Positions 9,183 through 19,400 of a stretch of 64,000 nt of DNA are shown here, one piece after another. The notes under the pieces are model-generated. The model worked only from the letters and a program-made list of their open reading frames with translations, did no database searches and was not told the origin of the DNA. Each line of letters opens with the position of its first letter. Positions within the stretch are counted from its first letter, which is position 1. This DNA comes from Pseudomonas fluorescens (GTDB lineage Bacteria > Pseudomonadota > Gammaproteobacteria > Pseudomonadales > Pseudomonadaceae), in contig NZ_MRST01000027.1 in assembly GCF_001902145.1 (NCBI RefSeq), positions 354,519 to 418,518 of the forward strand. The letters are read 5' to 3'. Position numbers and translations under genes: made by a program.

Positions 9183-10030
9183 CAGTTGCTCACTTTGATC
9201 AGGACGATCCCGCCAACAATGACGAATGCCGAAAGCATTCGCCGCCAGCCAAACCGCTCATGAAAGAACAGCGCGGCAATAATGGCGCCGATAATAACAC
9301 TGGTTTCCCGCAGGGCAGATACCTTGGCGACCGCATCCAGCGACAGCGCAAACAACACCAGGCCGTAGGACGCCAGGTAAAACACCCCGCCCAACATACC
9401 CACTCGCCAATGGCTGCGGATAGCCTGTGTCAGTTCCGAGCGCTCCTTGAAAAACGCCAGCAACGGGATCGGAATACTCTGAAATACCGTCAGGTAAATG
9501 ATGTATTGCAACACCGTCTCACTGGCTCTCACGCCTTTGGCATCCACCACCGTGTAAGAAGCAATGAACGCTCCCGCACACACCGCCATCAAGATCGGCT
9601 TGAACAGGTGCGCTGTCATCCTGCGCACAACCGTCAAGCTGATAATCCCCACACAAATCATCAGCACACCCGCCATTGCCTGGAATGACAATTGCTCATG
9701 CAGCAAAAAGTAGGAAAACAATGCCACCAATACCGGCGGCACGCCGCGCATTATCGGGTAAACCTGGCCGAACTCCCCGGTCTCGTAAGCCTTGATCAGA
9801 AACAGTCGATAGATCGTATTAAGCACCACCGAGACCAGCACATACCCCCACACCTCCAGACTCGGCACGTGGACCAAAGGTAGAGCGGCCAGGCAGATCA
9901 GCAATGCGGTGCCATCGACCATTGCCAAGGTCATGAACCGGCTGCTGCCGGCGCGTACGACGGCATTCCAAGTGGCGTGCATGAAGGCTGAGATCAACAC
10001 GAGGGTGATGGCGATATCGGAGTTGTCCAT
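9182..10030 (-). CDS. EamA/DMT-family transporter
   Basis: 282 residues forming about ten hydrophobic helices in two homologous halves, the layout of the drug/metabolite transporter family with EamA domains. It sits in the inner membrane and probably exports a metabolite. It is the first gene of a two-gene unit with the LysR regulator. The start at 10030 has only a weak Shine-Dalgarno sequence. Confidence 0.88.
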   Translation of the reverse strand: MDNSDIAITLVLISAFMHATWNAVVRAGSSRFMTLAMVDGTALLICLAALPLVHVPSLEVWGYVLVSVVLNTIYRLFLIKAYETGEFGQVYPIMRGVPPVLVALFSYFLLHEQLSFQAMAGVLMICVGIISLTVVRRMTAHLFKPILMAVCAGAFIASYTVVDAKGVRASETVLQYIIYLTVFQSIPIPLLAFFKERSELTQAIRSHWRVGMLGGVFYLASYGLVLFALSLDAVAKVSALRETSVIIGAIIAALFFHERFGWRRMLSAFVIVGGIVLIKVSN

Positions 10031-10227
10031 GGGGCTCGACTGTGCAGAAAAACAGGACTGTATTTAACGCGGCCCAGCTCAGGGGGCAGAAGCGAAAGCT
10101 CATCAGCACTGCCGTGAATATTCGTCATGGTTTGTAAAGGGCCAGCAAGCCGTGTCCCTTTAAATTGCAGGACGTTTTCCGAGACAATCCCCGCCGCCTT
10201 GTGCCGGTTGGAATCGGTTGCTAGTCT

Positions 10228-10392
10228 GCGGCCCGTCACTGCTCATCAGTGATCGGGTTTAGTCGCTCGTATCTTCCAACACGGCATGGTCCTCCATGAG
10301 TTTTATGGTGGCTGTGCGTAGGGCACCTTCGGGTGCGCCGGATGTTTCGTGTTGGCCGGTCGACTAACCTGCGTACAGCCGCCACCCTCGTT
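10228..10392 (+). promoter_or_regulatory. structured leader (copy A) upstream of a DUF6124 pseudogene
   Basis: This stretch folds into several stems: CCCGTCACTG with CAGTGATCGGG (one bulge); a CATGG/CCATG hairpin followed by a short T run; an outer stem GGCTGTGCG (10310-10318) with CGTACAGCC (10372-10380); and an inner GCACC-TTCG-GGTGC hairpin. The same arrangement with different stem bases occurs at 24312-24385 in front of the intact DUF6124 gene, and the changes keep pairing. It looks like a cis-acting RNA leader. Function unknown. Confidence 0.5.
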
Positions 10393-10437
10393 TAGTCGCG
10401 ACGGGTGTCGTCTCCTAATCCAACGCGGAGCTACACC

Positions 10438-10716
10438 AAGAATAAAGTCCTACCCGATCCACCCCTCGATCCTGCAAAAGACCGTGCTGCATTCAACCGC
10501 GCCATCGACCATTACCTACCCATCCAGGGTTTCCACAACGTCAACGACGATCTGAGTTTTGAAGATGCCTTGCTCTACACCGCCAGCTTGCTCGACAGCG
10601 CTTCGGCAACGGCGCTCGACTGTGGCGAGTTGTTGGATAGCCCAGGGTGGGCGAAGATTCTGGCGGTGTGGCATTTGCTGGAGATGGCCAAGACGACGGT
10701 AGATCGCTCTCTGTAG
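10438..10716 (+). pseudogene. DUF6124-family gene with lost start codon (copy 1)
   Basis: The encoded sequence (NKVLPDPPLDPAKD... ending TTVDRSL) matches the Pseudomonas DUF6124 family of about 90 residues. The start codon that is ATG in the second copy (13009) is AAG here at 10438-10440, although the ribosome-binding region GCGGAGC is kept. An in-frame GTG at 10405 lies before that site and is unlikely to be used well. The TAG stop is part of the following REPIN. Function of the family is unknown. Confidence 0.7.
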
Positions 10717-10811
10717 GAGCGAGCTTGCTCGCGAAAAACTCACAGGCGCTGCGTTTATTCAGGAGGCGCGCGTTATCGTTGAGGTTTTTCGCGAGCAAGC
10801 TCGCTCCTACC
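10712..10811. repeat. REPIN (inverted REP pair)
   Basis: TGTAGGAGCGAGCTTGCTCG begins the element and its reverse complement ends it, giving a long imperfect hairpin of about 100 bases. This is the usual REPIN form in P. fluorescens-group genomes. Its first bases supply the stop codon of the preceding DUF6124 pseudogene. Confidence 0.9.
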
Positions 10812-11100
10812 TTGGTATGGATGCAAGTACCTTGGTAGTTCAGGTGAACCGAGTCGATGCCATCGCAGGCAAGCCAGCTCCCACATGGGTTCGCAGGGCA
10901 TCAGTTGAATCAAGGTCGGCTGTCAGGCCGTCACGGGAGCAAGCTCCCTCGCCACAGGTTACTGGTTCAGTCTCAACTGACAGGCGTCAGGCTTGCCCGC
11001 GATGGTGATATCTCCATCGAGGCATTCGGTTGCTGATACATCACTATCGCGCAGAACCTCGTTCCCATCTCGCAAGCGCTCAGACACAGCTACCAGCATC
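10717..11100. other. gene-free stretch with REP sequences
   Basis: After the REPIN come two single REP-like sequences (around 10862-10889 and 10929-10956), then about 140 bases with no recognisable feature up to the stop of the ABC ATPase gene. Confidence 0.6.
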
Positions 11101-11814
11101 TCAAGTTCTGGGCAGACTCGCCGCGTGAATAAATGCCTCATCCAAAGTACTGCCGCCATACCTGCTCAAAAAACCCTCGGCATTGGAAAAACGATTAAAG
11201 CGTTGTTGGCTCAGCATGTAAAAGTCATCGCAGTGAGTGACGATCTCATCGATGTTATGCGACGACACGAGTATCGCCACACCTTCCGCCGCCGCTCCCT
11301 CCAGACACCGCCAAATGTGGTACCGGAATTCCGGGTCAACCCCCGCAGTGGGCTCATCCAAAATCACAAGGTCTGCGTTAACGGACAATAACGACAAGGT
11401 GAAAAACCAACGCTTTTCGCCATAGCTGCAAAGGGATGATTTCTTCTTCCAGATTTCGCAATAGCGTTCAGCAATACCAGGGCTCCACTTTTCAATTTTT
11501 TCCAAGGCGTGCTGCTGGGTAACGCGCGTATCGGAGCAAAAAAGCATCATCATGTTAAAAACATCGACCATTCGAAATACTGGAGGCGTTGCGATGATCT
11601 GTGATAGGTAAAGTAGCTTGGAAAATGAATGTTGCACTTCACCGCCATTCAATTTCTTCAGGCCACAGATCACGTCAAAAAACGTAGTTTTTCCGGAACC
11701 ATTAGGCCCCAACAAACCTATCATTGTGCCGGCCTCGACTTCCAATGAGGCACTCTTGAATAAAATGTGCTGACCGTACCTAACGTCCAGTGCATCCACG
11801 ATTAACCGTTTCAT
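11101..11814 (-). CDS. ABC transporter ATP-binding protein (AT-rich island)
   Basis: 238 residues. Walker A LLGPNGSGKTT, Q-loop around LSQII, Walker B LVILDEPTAGVD and H-loop SSHNIDE are present; the signature is altered to SYGEKR. The last points to the ABC-2 export class (drug, peptide or polysaccharide exporters) and not to importers. The ATG at 11814 shares a base with the stop of the permease gene, so the two are coupled. Base composition is clearly lower in GC than the neighbours, which suggests transfer. Candidate cargoes are the product of the adjacent small frames or NRPS, but nothing in the sequence proves either. Confidence 0.85.
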   Translation of the reverse strand: MKRLIVDALDVRYGQHILFKSASLEVEAGTMIGLLGPNGSGKTTFFDVICGLKKLNGGEVQHSFSKLLYLSQIIATPPVFRMVDVFNMMMLFCSDTRVTQQHALEKIEKWSPGIAERYCEIWKKKSSLCSYGEKRWFFTLSLLSVNADLVILDEPTAGVDPEFRYHIWRCLEGAAAEGVAILVSSHNIDEIVTHCDDFYMLSQQRFNRFSNAEGFLSRYGGSTLDEAFIHAASLPRT

Positions 11815-12557
11815 CAGTACCGACTCCAAACGGGGTTGATGAGTAAAAAACGGAACACAAACCACCCTGTGACAATGATCATTCCTAAAATCGACGCTAC
11901 CAATGTAGCGGACCCGGTCACCCCCACCAACATCAGGCGATTGGCCCACCCCATCGGATTAAAAAGATCGATTACGTTAAATAGTGAATACGATGTGCTA
12001 AGGCTACCGATACCCAGCGCCAACATAGAGACTGATAATATGGAAAAAAGAGTATTAGTATTTTGAAAGCCTATGGGCACCAGCGTCAACAATAAGGATG
12101 GAGTAGAGAAAAGCAAAAAACACATATAGAAACGACCAACAATAACCAACCACTCTTCCAAGGCCATCAAACCAAAATAGCCCCGCGTCAGCACATAAAA
12201 TACCGAACAATAAATCAGCGACATAAATGAGTACGCTAAAAACTGCCCAGCGAGAAAGGTGATCTTAGTACGCTTTGTATACACAAAGGAACGCAAAAAA
12301 CCGCTTTCTCTTCGCCCTACTATATAAAACGCCAAACCAAAAAGTGCCACGCTTGAAGAAATGAAAGCGTAAAACCATGAAGTGGCAGATGCGTAGTCAC
12401 GCAAAGATTCTCCGCCAGTGTACCCAGCGTAAGTAATCAAGTAGAAGGTTACCACTGGGAATATTACGATCCACAACAGGGCGACCGGCTCTTTCAATTG
12501 TTCCTTGATAAAAAGCTTTGCCAGCAAGAAAGGTTTAGATAATGGGTAGATACGCAT
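11814..12557 (-). CDS. ABC-2 type transporter permease (AT-rich island)
   Basis: 247 residues with six hydrophobic segments (first at about residues 25-45), matching ABC-2 permeases. The start at 12557 follows AAGGTG with five bases between. It is the first gene of the two-gene unit and is divergent from small AT-rich reading frames at 12655-12800. The low GC content marks the pair as foreign relative to the surrounding high-GC DNA. Similar pairs act in bacteriocin self-protection or export; this is a family-level analogy only. Confidence 0.82.
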   Translation of the reverse strand: MRIYPLSKPFLLAKLFIKEQLKEPVALLWIVIFPVVTFYLITYAGYTGGESLRDYASATSWFYAFISSSVALFGLAFYIVGRRESGFLRSFVYTKRTKITFLAGQFLAYSFMSLIYCSVFYVLTRGYFGLMALEEWLVIVGRFYMCFLLFSTPSLLLTLVPIGFQNTNTLFSILSVSMLALGIGSLSTSYSLFNVIDLFNPMGWANRLMLVGVTGSATLVASILGMIIVTGWFVFRFLLINPVWSRY

Positions 12558-12654
12558 AGTTCACCTTATGAAATGGCACCATTTTATCCAAGCGAGACGA
12601 AAACAAAAAATGCGAACTGAAGTACCACCCATAACCTAGTAGACAAAGAGAAAC

Positions 12655-12738
12655 ATGCAACAAAAACAATTTACCCCTGTAGGAATTCAGTTACACCTGA
12701 TTAAGAAATTTCACTCATTAAAATCAGAAAACCAATAA
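12655..12738 (+). CDS. possible 27-residue small protein
   Basis: An ATG at 12655, weakly preceded by AAGAG, opens a 27-codon frame whose product is basic at the C-terminal half (IKKFHSLKSE). It lies divergent from the ABC permease, in DNA that is too AT-rich to give long chance frames. No homology is recognised. It may be a peptide gene or a decayed one. Confidence 0.25.
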   Translation: MQQKQFTPVGIQLHLIKKFHSLKSENQ

Positions 12739-12761
12739 TTGCCAGAAAGGAGGCACAATAA

Positions 12762-12800
12762 ATGAACTTTCACACACCAAATTATTTCCTCATAAAATAA
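12762..12800 (+). CDS. possible 12-residue peptide with a strong ribosome-binding site
   Basis: AAGGAGG at 12747-12753 is a near-perfect Shine-Dalgarno sequence, eight bases before the ATG of a 12-codon frame (MNFHTPNYFLIK). Directly after the stop, another frame is open from 12796 to the repeat boundary at 12938, so this may be the start of a longer gene broken by a frameshift. No known family is recognised. Confidence 0.3.
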   Translation: MNFHTPNYFLIK

Positions 12801-12937
12801 CAACTTAGAAGTTGCCAACTCCGAAACTCAACAACCCTTCCCTGGCGAGTTCTCCATAGGAAGCGACGTAAAATTACAAATAAAAGGTAATAAAACCGAC
12901 AAGTGGTCCGCCGAGTTAGCGCCTTCAAACACTTTTA
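12796..12937 (+). pseudogene. open reading remnant cut by repeat copy 2
   Basis: The frame starting at 12796 lacks a start codon but encodes a protein-like sequence (including PGEFSIGSDVKLQIKGNK) up to about 12937, where the duplicated block begins. It is one base out of phase with the 12-codon frame just before it. This suggests a small gene that has been frameshifted and truncated by the repeat. The family is unknown. Confidence 0.3.
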
Positions 12938-13008
12938 AAAGGCCAGCAAGCCGTGTCCCTCGTTTAGACGCGGCGGGTGTCGTCTCCTATCCAAAGCGGA
13001 GCTACAAC

Positions 13009-13246
13009 ATGAATAAAGTCCTACCCGATCCACCCCTCGATCCCGCAAAAGAACGTGCCACATTCAACCGCGCCATCGACGGCCTGGTTTGAAGATGCCT
13101 TGCTCTACACCGCCAGCTTGCTCGACAGCGCTTCGGCCACGGCGCTCGATTGTGGCGAGTTGTTGGATAGCCCAGGGCGGGCGAAGATGCTGGCCGTGTG
13201 GCATTTGTTGGCGATTGCCAAGACTACGGTGGATCGCTCTCTGTAG
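13009..13246 (+). pseudogene. DUF6124-family gene with internal deletion (copy 2)
   Basis: The ATG and its ribosome-binding site are intact here, but after GCCATCGAC about 47 bases present in copy 1 are replaced by a short GGCCTGG, which shifts the frame into an early TGA after 27 codons. The remaining 3' part still matches copy 1. Thus this copy is broken by a different lesion from copy 1. Confidence 0.75.
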
Positions 13247-13340
13247 GAGCGAGCTTGCTCGCGAAAACTCACAGGCGCTGCGTTTATTCAGGAGGCGCGC
13301 GTTATCGTTGAGGTTTTTCGCGAGCAAGCTCGCTCCTACA
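13242..13340. repeat. REPIN in duplicated block, copy 2
   Basis: Same TGTAGGAGCGAGCTTGCTCG inverted pair as at 10712-10811, with one A fewer after the first arm. It again overlaps the DUF6124 stop codon. Confidence 0.9.
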
Positions 13341-13491
13341 GTGGTATTGATGCAAATACCTTGGTAGTTCAGGTGAACCGAGTCGATGCCATCGCAGGCA
13401 AGCCAGCTCCCACATGGGTTCGCAGGGCATCAGTTGAATCAAGGTCGGATGTCAGGCCGTCACGGGAGCAAGCTCCCTCGCCACAAGTCAG

Positions 13492-16400
13492 CTAAATCCG
13501 CCGGCGGCGGTTGAGTTGGGGGATGGCGGTTTGTGGTGCTTCTACGCGCGGGGCCTGCGCCACTGTTTTTGCGGCCAGTTGCGCCAGCGTGGGCTGGCTG
13601 AACAAGGTGCGTGCGTCCACGTCCAACCCGGCCTTGCGCAGGCGGGCTACGAGGTTCACTGCCAACAGGGAGTGCCCGCCCAGTTCAAAGAAGTGGTCAT
13701 GGCGCCCTACCCGTTCGAGTTTCAACACGTCGGCCCAGACCCCGGCCATCAGGGTTTCCACCTCGCCCACTGGCGCTTCGTAAGCTCGGCTAAGCACGGC
13801 CTCCAGCCCTGGCGCCGGCAGGGCCTTGCGGTCGAGTTTGCCGGCGGGGTTGAGGGGCAGTGCGTCGAGTTGCACGAAGGCGGCCGGCACCATGTATTCC
13901 GGCAGGTGCTCCAGCACATGGTCACGCAAGGCTTGCAGGCTCGGCGCCTGGCCGCGCAGGGTGAAGTAGGCCACCAGGCGCTCATCACGAATCAATACCG
14001 CCACCTCGTGCAACTCCGGGTGGGCGGCCAGGCGTGCTTCGATCTCGCCCAGTTCCAGGCGCACGCCGCGCAGTTTGACTTGGAAGTCGTTGCGCCCAAG
14101 GAATTCAAGATTGCCGTCGGGCAGGTAGCGCACCAGGTCACCGGTGCGATACAGACGGTCACCGGGCACGAAGGGGCTGTCGATAAAGCGTTCGGCAGTC
14201 AGCTGTTCCAAGCCCAGGTAACCACGGGCAACGCCGACGCCGCCGATGTGCAGTTGGCCGCTGATGCCCATGGGCACCGGCGCATCATGGACGTCCAGCA
14301 CGTACAGGCGGGTGTTGTTGATGGGGCGGCCAATCGGCAGTTGCAGGGTGGGCACCGGCGCGCCGGGTTCGAGGGTCCAGGCGCTGCTGTCCACCGTGGC
14401 TTCGGTGGGGCCGTACACGTTATGCAAACGCACCCTGGGCAAGCGTGCCTGTACGCCACGGGCCAGGGCGGCGGTAAGTTCACCCCCGCCGCACAGCACG
14501 TCGGTGAGGCTGGTGCACAGGGCCGATTCGTCCAGGTCGAGAAACTGCTGCAGCATGGCGGGCACGAACTTGATCACGCTGATCTGCTGCGCGCGAATCA
14601 CCTGAGCCAGGTACGCCGGCTCACGATGCCCATCGGGGCGCGCCAACACCAGGCGCATGCCGTTGCTCAACGGCCAGAACAGCTCCCACACAGAACCGTC
14701 GAAGCTGAACGGCGCACGCTGCAACAAGGCGCCGCCTTCGGCGTTCGGGCACAGGTGCGAGCCCCACTGCAGCAGATTGCCCAGGCCGCGGTGCTCGATC
14801 ATCACGCCCTTGGGCGTGCCGGTGGAGCCCGAGGTGTACATCACATAGGCGAGGTTGGCGACGCTCAAGCCGGGCACGATTGGGTTGTCGATCGGTGCCT
14901 GGCGCCAGGTGCAGCGGTCAAAGTCGATCAGTGGGATCGAGACATCGCCCACCACTTTGCGGGTGGCGGCCTGTACCAGCAACGCCACCGGCTGGCTGTC
15001 GGCGAGCATGTAGGCCAAGCGCTCACGTGGGTAACCGGGGTCGAGGGGCACATAGGCACCGCCTGCCTTGAGAATGCCCAGCAAGCCCACCACCAAATCC
15101 AATCCTCGCTCCACACACAACGCAACCCGCGAGTCGGGCTGTACGCCATGCTCGCGCAAGTGGAAGGCCAGTTGGTTGGCGCGTTCGTTGAGCTGCCGGT
15201 AGGTCAATGCCTGCTCATCCGTCTGCACCGCGATGGCATCGGGGATTCGCCGCGCATGGGCTTCAAACAGCGCTTGCACGGTCAACGTGTGGGGGTAGTC
15301 GGTGGCGGTCGCGTTGAAGTCCACCAGCAATCTGCGCAGTTCGCTGGCGGGCAACACTGGCACTTCGCGCAACGGCATTTTCGGCGTGTTTTCCAGTGCG
15401 GCCACCAGGCCGTTCAGCGTGGTGTCCAAGTAGTCCAAGACCCGTTCAGCGCCGACTGCGCGTGGCGTTTTAGCCTTGAGCCGCAAGCCACTGCCCAGGT
15501 CGTCCACCGTGAGCATCAACGGGTAACTGAGGATGTCTTCACTGCTGAGCAAGGCAATGCCCGGCACCAGGTTCAGCTCGGGGTCGGCCGAGGTGTGACG
15601 GTAGTTGAGCAGACTGTTGAACAGCCCGGTCACCCCACTGCAGCGCTGGGCCAATGCCAGCGACGCCTGTTCATGGGCGAGCAAGGCACTCAGTTGCGCG
15701 TGGGTGTCGTGCAGCGCCTGCGCCACGTTTTGCCCGGCCAGGCACAGGCGCAGCGGCAAGGTGTTGATGAACATGCCCAAGGCCCGCTCGGCGCCCTCGC
15801 CGGCTTGCAAGCGGCCGAGCAGCACCGTGCCGAACACCACGTCTTCGCGGCCCGCGACACAGCTGAGCACCTGGGCCCAGGCCAGGTGAAACAGGCTCGC
15901 AGCACTCACCCCCAGGGCTCGGGCCTGGCTGCGCAGGCGCAGATTGAGCGTGTCGCTGAGCGCGCGCTGCGCCTCTTCGGTCTCGGCACGATTGGCCTGG
16001 CGCTCCTGCAGGCCGAACGCCAAGGTCGGCTCATCGACATCGCCCAAACGCGCTCGAAAGAACGCTTCGTGCGCCGCCTGGCGCACGCTCGAACGGGCGT
16101 GCGCGACCATGTTGCGATAAGGCACGGGCGCGGGCAGTTGCGCCTGTTGGCCCAGCAGATGGGCGCGAATATCGTCCACCAGCAGCGTGGTCGACGTGGC
16201 ATCGTTGACCAGATGATGAAAGCGCAGCCTGGCGACCCAGCGCTGGTGCTGGGGCTCCTCGGCGTAATCCAGGGCCATCAGCGGCGCCTGGCGCAAGTCC
16301 AGGGGTTGCGCCGGTTCGCGCAGCGCTTCGACCCGCAGCTGCGCCTGGCGCCACACCACCTGCATCGGTTGTTCCAGGGCATCCCACACCAGGCTGGTGC

Positions 16401-19400
16401 GCAAAATATCGTGGCGATCGATCACCTGTTGCAGGGCATTGGCGAAGGCATCCAGTTGCTCGCGGCGCGCAAAGCTGAACAGCGCTTGTTGCTGGTACGG
16501 GTCGTGCGCATCGGTGAGGTGGTGATAGAGCAACCCTTCCTGCAACGGCGCCAGCGGGTAAATGTCCTGCACGTTGGCGGCGCCACCAGGGATGCTGGCG
16601 ACGATGCGGTCGAGGCTGGTTTGGTCAAGTTCGGCCAGGGCGAGCAGATCCTTGGTGATATGGGTGCAACCGGCCGGGATTCGATTGGCCGGCACCACCT
16701 GTTCGTGACCGGCACATGCCGCCGCCAGCGCCGCCACGGTGGGCTGGCCGAACAGCACCTGCACATCGGCGCGCAGGCCGGCCTGGCGCATGCGCTGCAC
16801 CAGTTGCACCGCTAACAGCGAATGCCCGCCCAGCTCGAAGAAATGGTCATGGCGGCCCACTGGCTGCACGTGCAGCAACTCGGCCCAGATCTGCGCCAGT
16901 GTGGTTTCCACGCCCTCCTGTGGCGCTTCGAAGCAGCGGGTGATAAAGGCTTCCTGGGTCGGCGACGGCAAGGCTCGGCGGTCGAGCTTGCCGTTGCCGG
17001 TGAGGGGCAACGCGTCGAGGCGCACGTAAGCCGCCGGCAGCATGTAGTCCGCCAGCGTGGCTTGCAGATGAGTGCGCAGTGCTTCGATTTTCACAGGCTG
17101 ACGTGGCACAAACCATGCCCATAATTGCCCGTCGCGAAACTGCACCACCGCGTCCTGAAGCGCCGGATGGCTGGCCAGGGCCGACTCGATTTCCCCCAGT
17201 TCGATGCGCACACCACGGATTTTTACCTGGTCGTCATTACGCCCCAGGTAGTCGAGATTGCCGTCTGGCAGCCAGCGCGCCAAGTCGCCGGTGCGGTACA
17301 TGCGACCGCCGTTGAAAGGGTCGTCGATAAACCGTTCGGCACTCAACTCAGCACGGTTCAGGTACCCCCGCGCCACGCCCTTGCCGCCGACATACAACTC
17401 CCCCGCCACGCCAATCGGTACCGGGCGTTGCTGCGCGTCCAGCAGGTAGACCCGGGCATTGGCGACCGGCGCGCCGATATGCAACGGCTGGCCCACCTCA
17501 ACGCGCCCCGAGGTCGCCACTACGGTGGCTTCGGTGGGGCCATAGTTGTTCACCACCGCAAATGTCTGCGCCTGGGGGAAGGTGCGCAGGCGGTCGCCGC
17601 CGATCAGCAAGGTGCGCAAGGTAGGATGCCCCAGCCCCTGGCTGAACGCATATTCGGCGACAGGCGTGGGCAGGAAACACACATCCAACGGTTGCGAGCG
17701 CCACCAGCCGAGCAACGCGTCGATATCTTCCGCGCCTTCATGGGCCGGTGGAAGGTGCAAGGTCGCACCCACGCACAACGCCGGCCAGACCTCCCAGGCC
17801 ATGGCATCAAAACCGAAGCCGGCGACGCTGGCGGTGTGGCTGCCCGCGTGCAGGTCGAACGCCTGGCAATGCCAGTCCACCAGGTTCGACACGCTGTGAT
17901 GTTCGACCATCACGCCCTTGGGCAACCCGGTGGAACCCGAGGTGTAAATCACATAGGCCAGGTTCGACGGCGTGACCGCAACCTGAGGGTTGCTGTCGAT
18001 GGATGCGCTGCCAGGCTCCAGCGCGATCACAGGTACCGTCGAGACGGGCAGACGCTGGCGTAAATCGTGCTGGGTCAGGATGGCAACGGGCGCGCTGTCG
18101 TGCAGCAGGTACTCCAGGCGGTCGCCGGGATGGGCCGGATCCAGCGGAACGTAGCAGGCGCCGGACTTGAGGATCGCCAACAGCCCCGCCAGGGTGTCGA
18201 GGCCACGCCGGGCCAGGATCGCGACGCGATCATCGGGCTGTACGCCGAGCGCCACTAGTTGATGGGCCAGTGCATTGGCCTGGCGGTTGAGTTGGGTGTA
18301 GCTCAGTGAGCGGTCCTGATACACCGCCGCAATAGCGTGAGGCGTGCGGGCGGCCTGGGCCTCGATGCGCTGGTGCAGGGTTTGCGGCGTGGCGTTGGGC
18401 TGCGCAGTGGCGTTCCAGTGCAGCAGTCGGGCCTGCTCCTCGGGCTGCAGCATGCAAAACTCGCCGATGGGCAGCGCAGTGTTCTCCAACCCCTGCTCCA
18501 GCAGCCCGATGAAACGCTGGGCCAGCGCCTGCACGTCGCCCGCCTGGAAATAAGCCTCGTTGTAGACGCAATGCAGCCACGCATCGTCCTGGTAACGGTT
18601 GCTGCGCAGGTGAAGGGCGAGCGGTAGCGCTTCATGGTGATTGGAGACCTTGATCGCGCGGGCCTGAACCTGACCGAAGCGCAGGTCGTGGTCGTCCTGC
18701 TCGAACGATACCGACACGTCGAAGAGTTGCCCGCGATCTGTTCGGCGCAAGCCCAGCTCGCGGTTCATCTCACTCAACGGGAAGCGCTGATGACGAAAAT
18801 CCTGCTTGAGCTGATCACGGATGCCACGTACCAGGGCACCGAAAGACACGCCCTCGCTGAACGCAAAACGTACCGCGCTGACCTGGGTGAACAGGCCCAC
18901 GGTGGCGCGAAAACGCGCGTTGGAGCGGTTGAGAATCGGCAGGCCCACCCCCCATTCCTGCCGTTGGCTGGTGCGGGTGAAATACACATACATCGCCGCC
19001 AGCAACACATGAAAGGCCGACGCCTGGTAGTGGTTGGCAACCTGCTCCATGCGGTTGAGCAACTGCACCGGGAAGCCTTGCACCCAGGTGTTGCTCGACG
19101 TCTTGGCGTTGTGCCTGGGGGTGAGCAGCGGCTCGGGCAGCACCTGGTATTTGCCCAGCCAATAGTCGCGGTCGCGGGCGTAGCGGGCCGATTGCAGGTA
19201 GCGTTGGTCGGTGTCGATAAAGTCGATGTAGGACGGCGCCAGTGGCTCGGTGGCCCGCCCCTGCTCCAGGGCGCTGTAGAGCTGCGCGAGGGATTGCAGC
19301 ATCTGGCCGAAGCCCCAGCCATCGAGGATCAGATGATGAGCCTGGGTGCCGAGGCGGTAGTGATCATCATCAAGTTTGACCAGGAAAAAACGGCACAGTG

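Larger units (their letters stand above)
10385..10956 (+). repeat. duplicated DUF6124/REPIN block, copy 1
   Basis: About 570 bases nearly identical to 12956-13485. The block holds the end of a leader, a DUF6124 gene, a REPIN and two single REP sequences. The homology ends abruptly after CGCCACA on the right. An additional short match (GGCCAGCAAGCCGTGTCCCT) lies at 10139-10158. The two copies flank the AT-rich ABC transporter pair in direct orientation. Confidence 0.85.
12938..13485 (+). repeat. duplicated DUF6124/REPIN block, copy 2
   Basis: From 12956 this matches copy 1 (10385-10956) to the base CGCCACA. Just before it, 12940-12959 matches 10139-10158, so relative to copy 1 the leader segment between two CCCT tetramers is absent. 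The right end lies six bases before the NRPS stop codon. Together the copies enclose the AT-rich ABC island. Confidence 0.85.

Noticed and set aside
10405..10437. GTG at 10405 as a true start of the DUF6124 copy 1 gene
   Set aside because: The conserved ribosome-binding site lies downstream of it, and the second copy shows the normal ATG at the position that is AAG here.
12610..12639. A nine-codon frame starting MRT, reminiscent of the microcin C heptapeptide gene
   Set aside because: There is no Shine-Dalgarno sequence, the peptide does not end in Asn, and no MccB-like enzyme is nearby.
13516..16815. A 1099-codon open frame on the plus strand inside the NRPS
   Set aside because: It is antisense to the NRPS, rich in Gln/His/Arg/Gly as expected for the shadow of a high-GC gene, and shows no domain.
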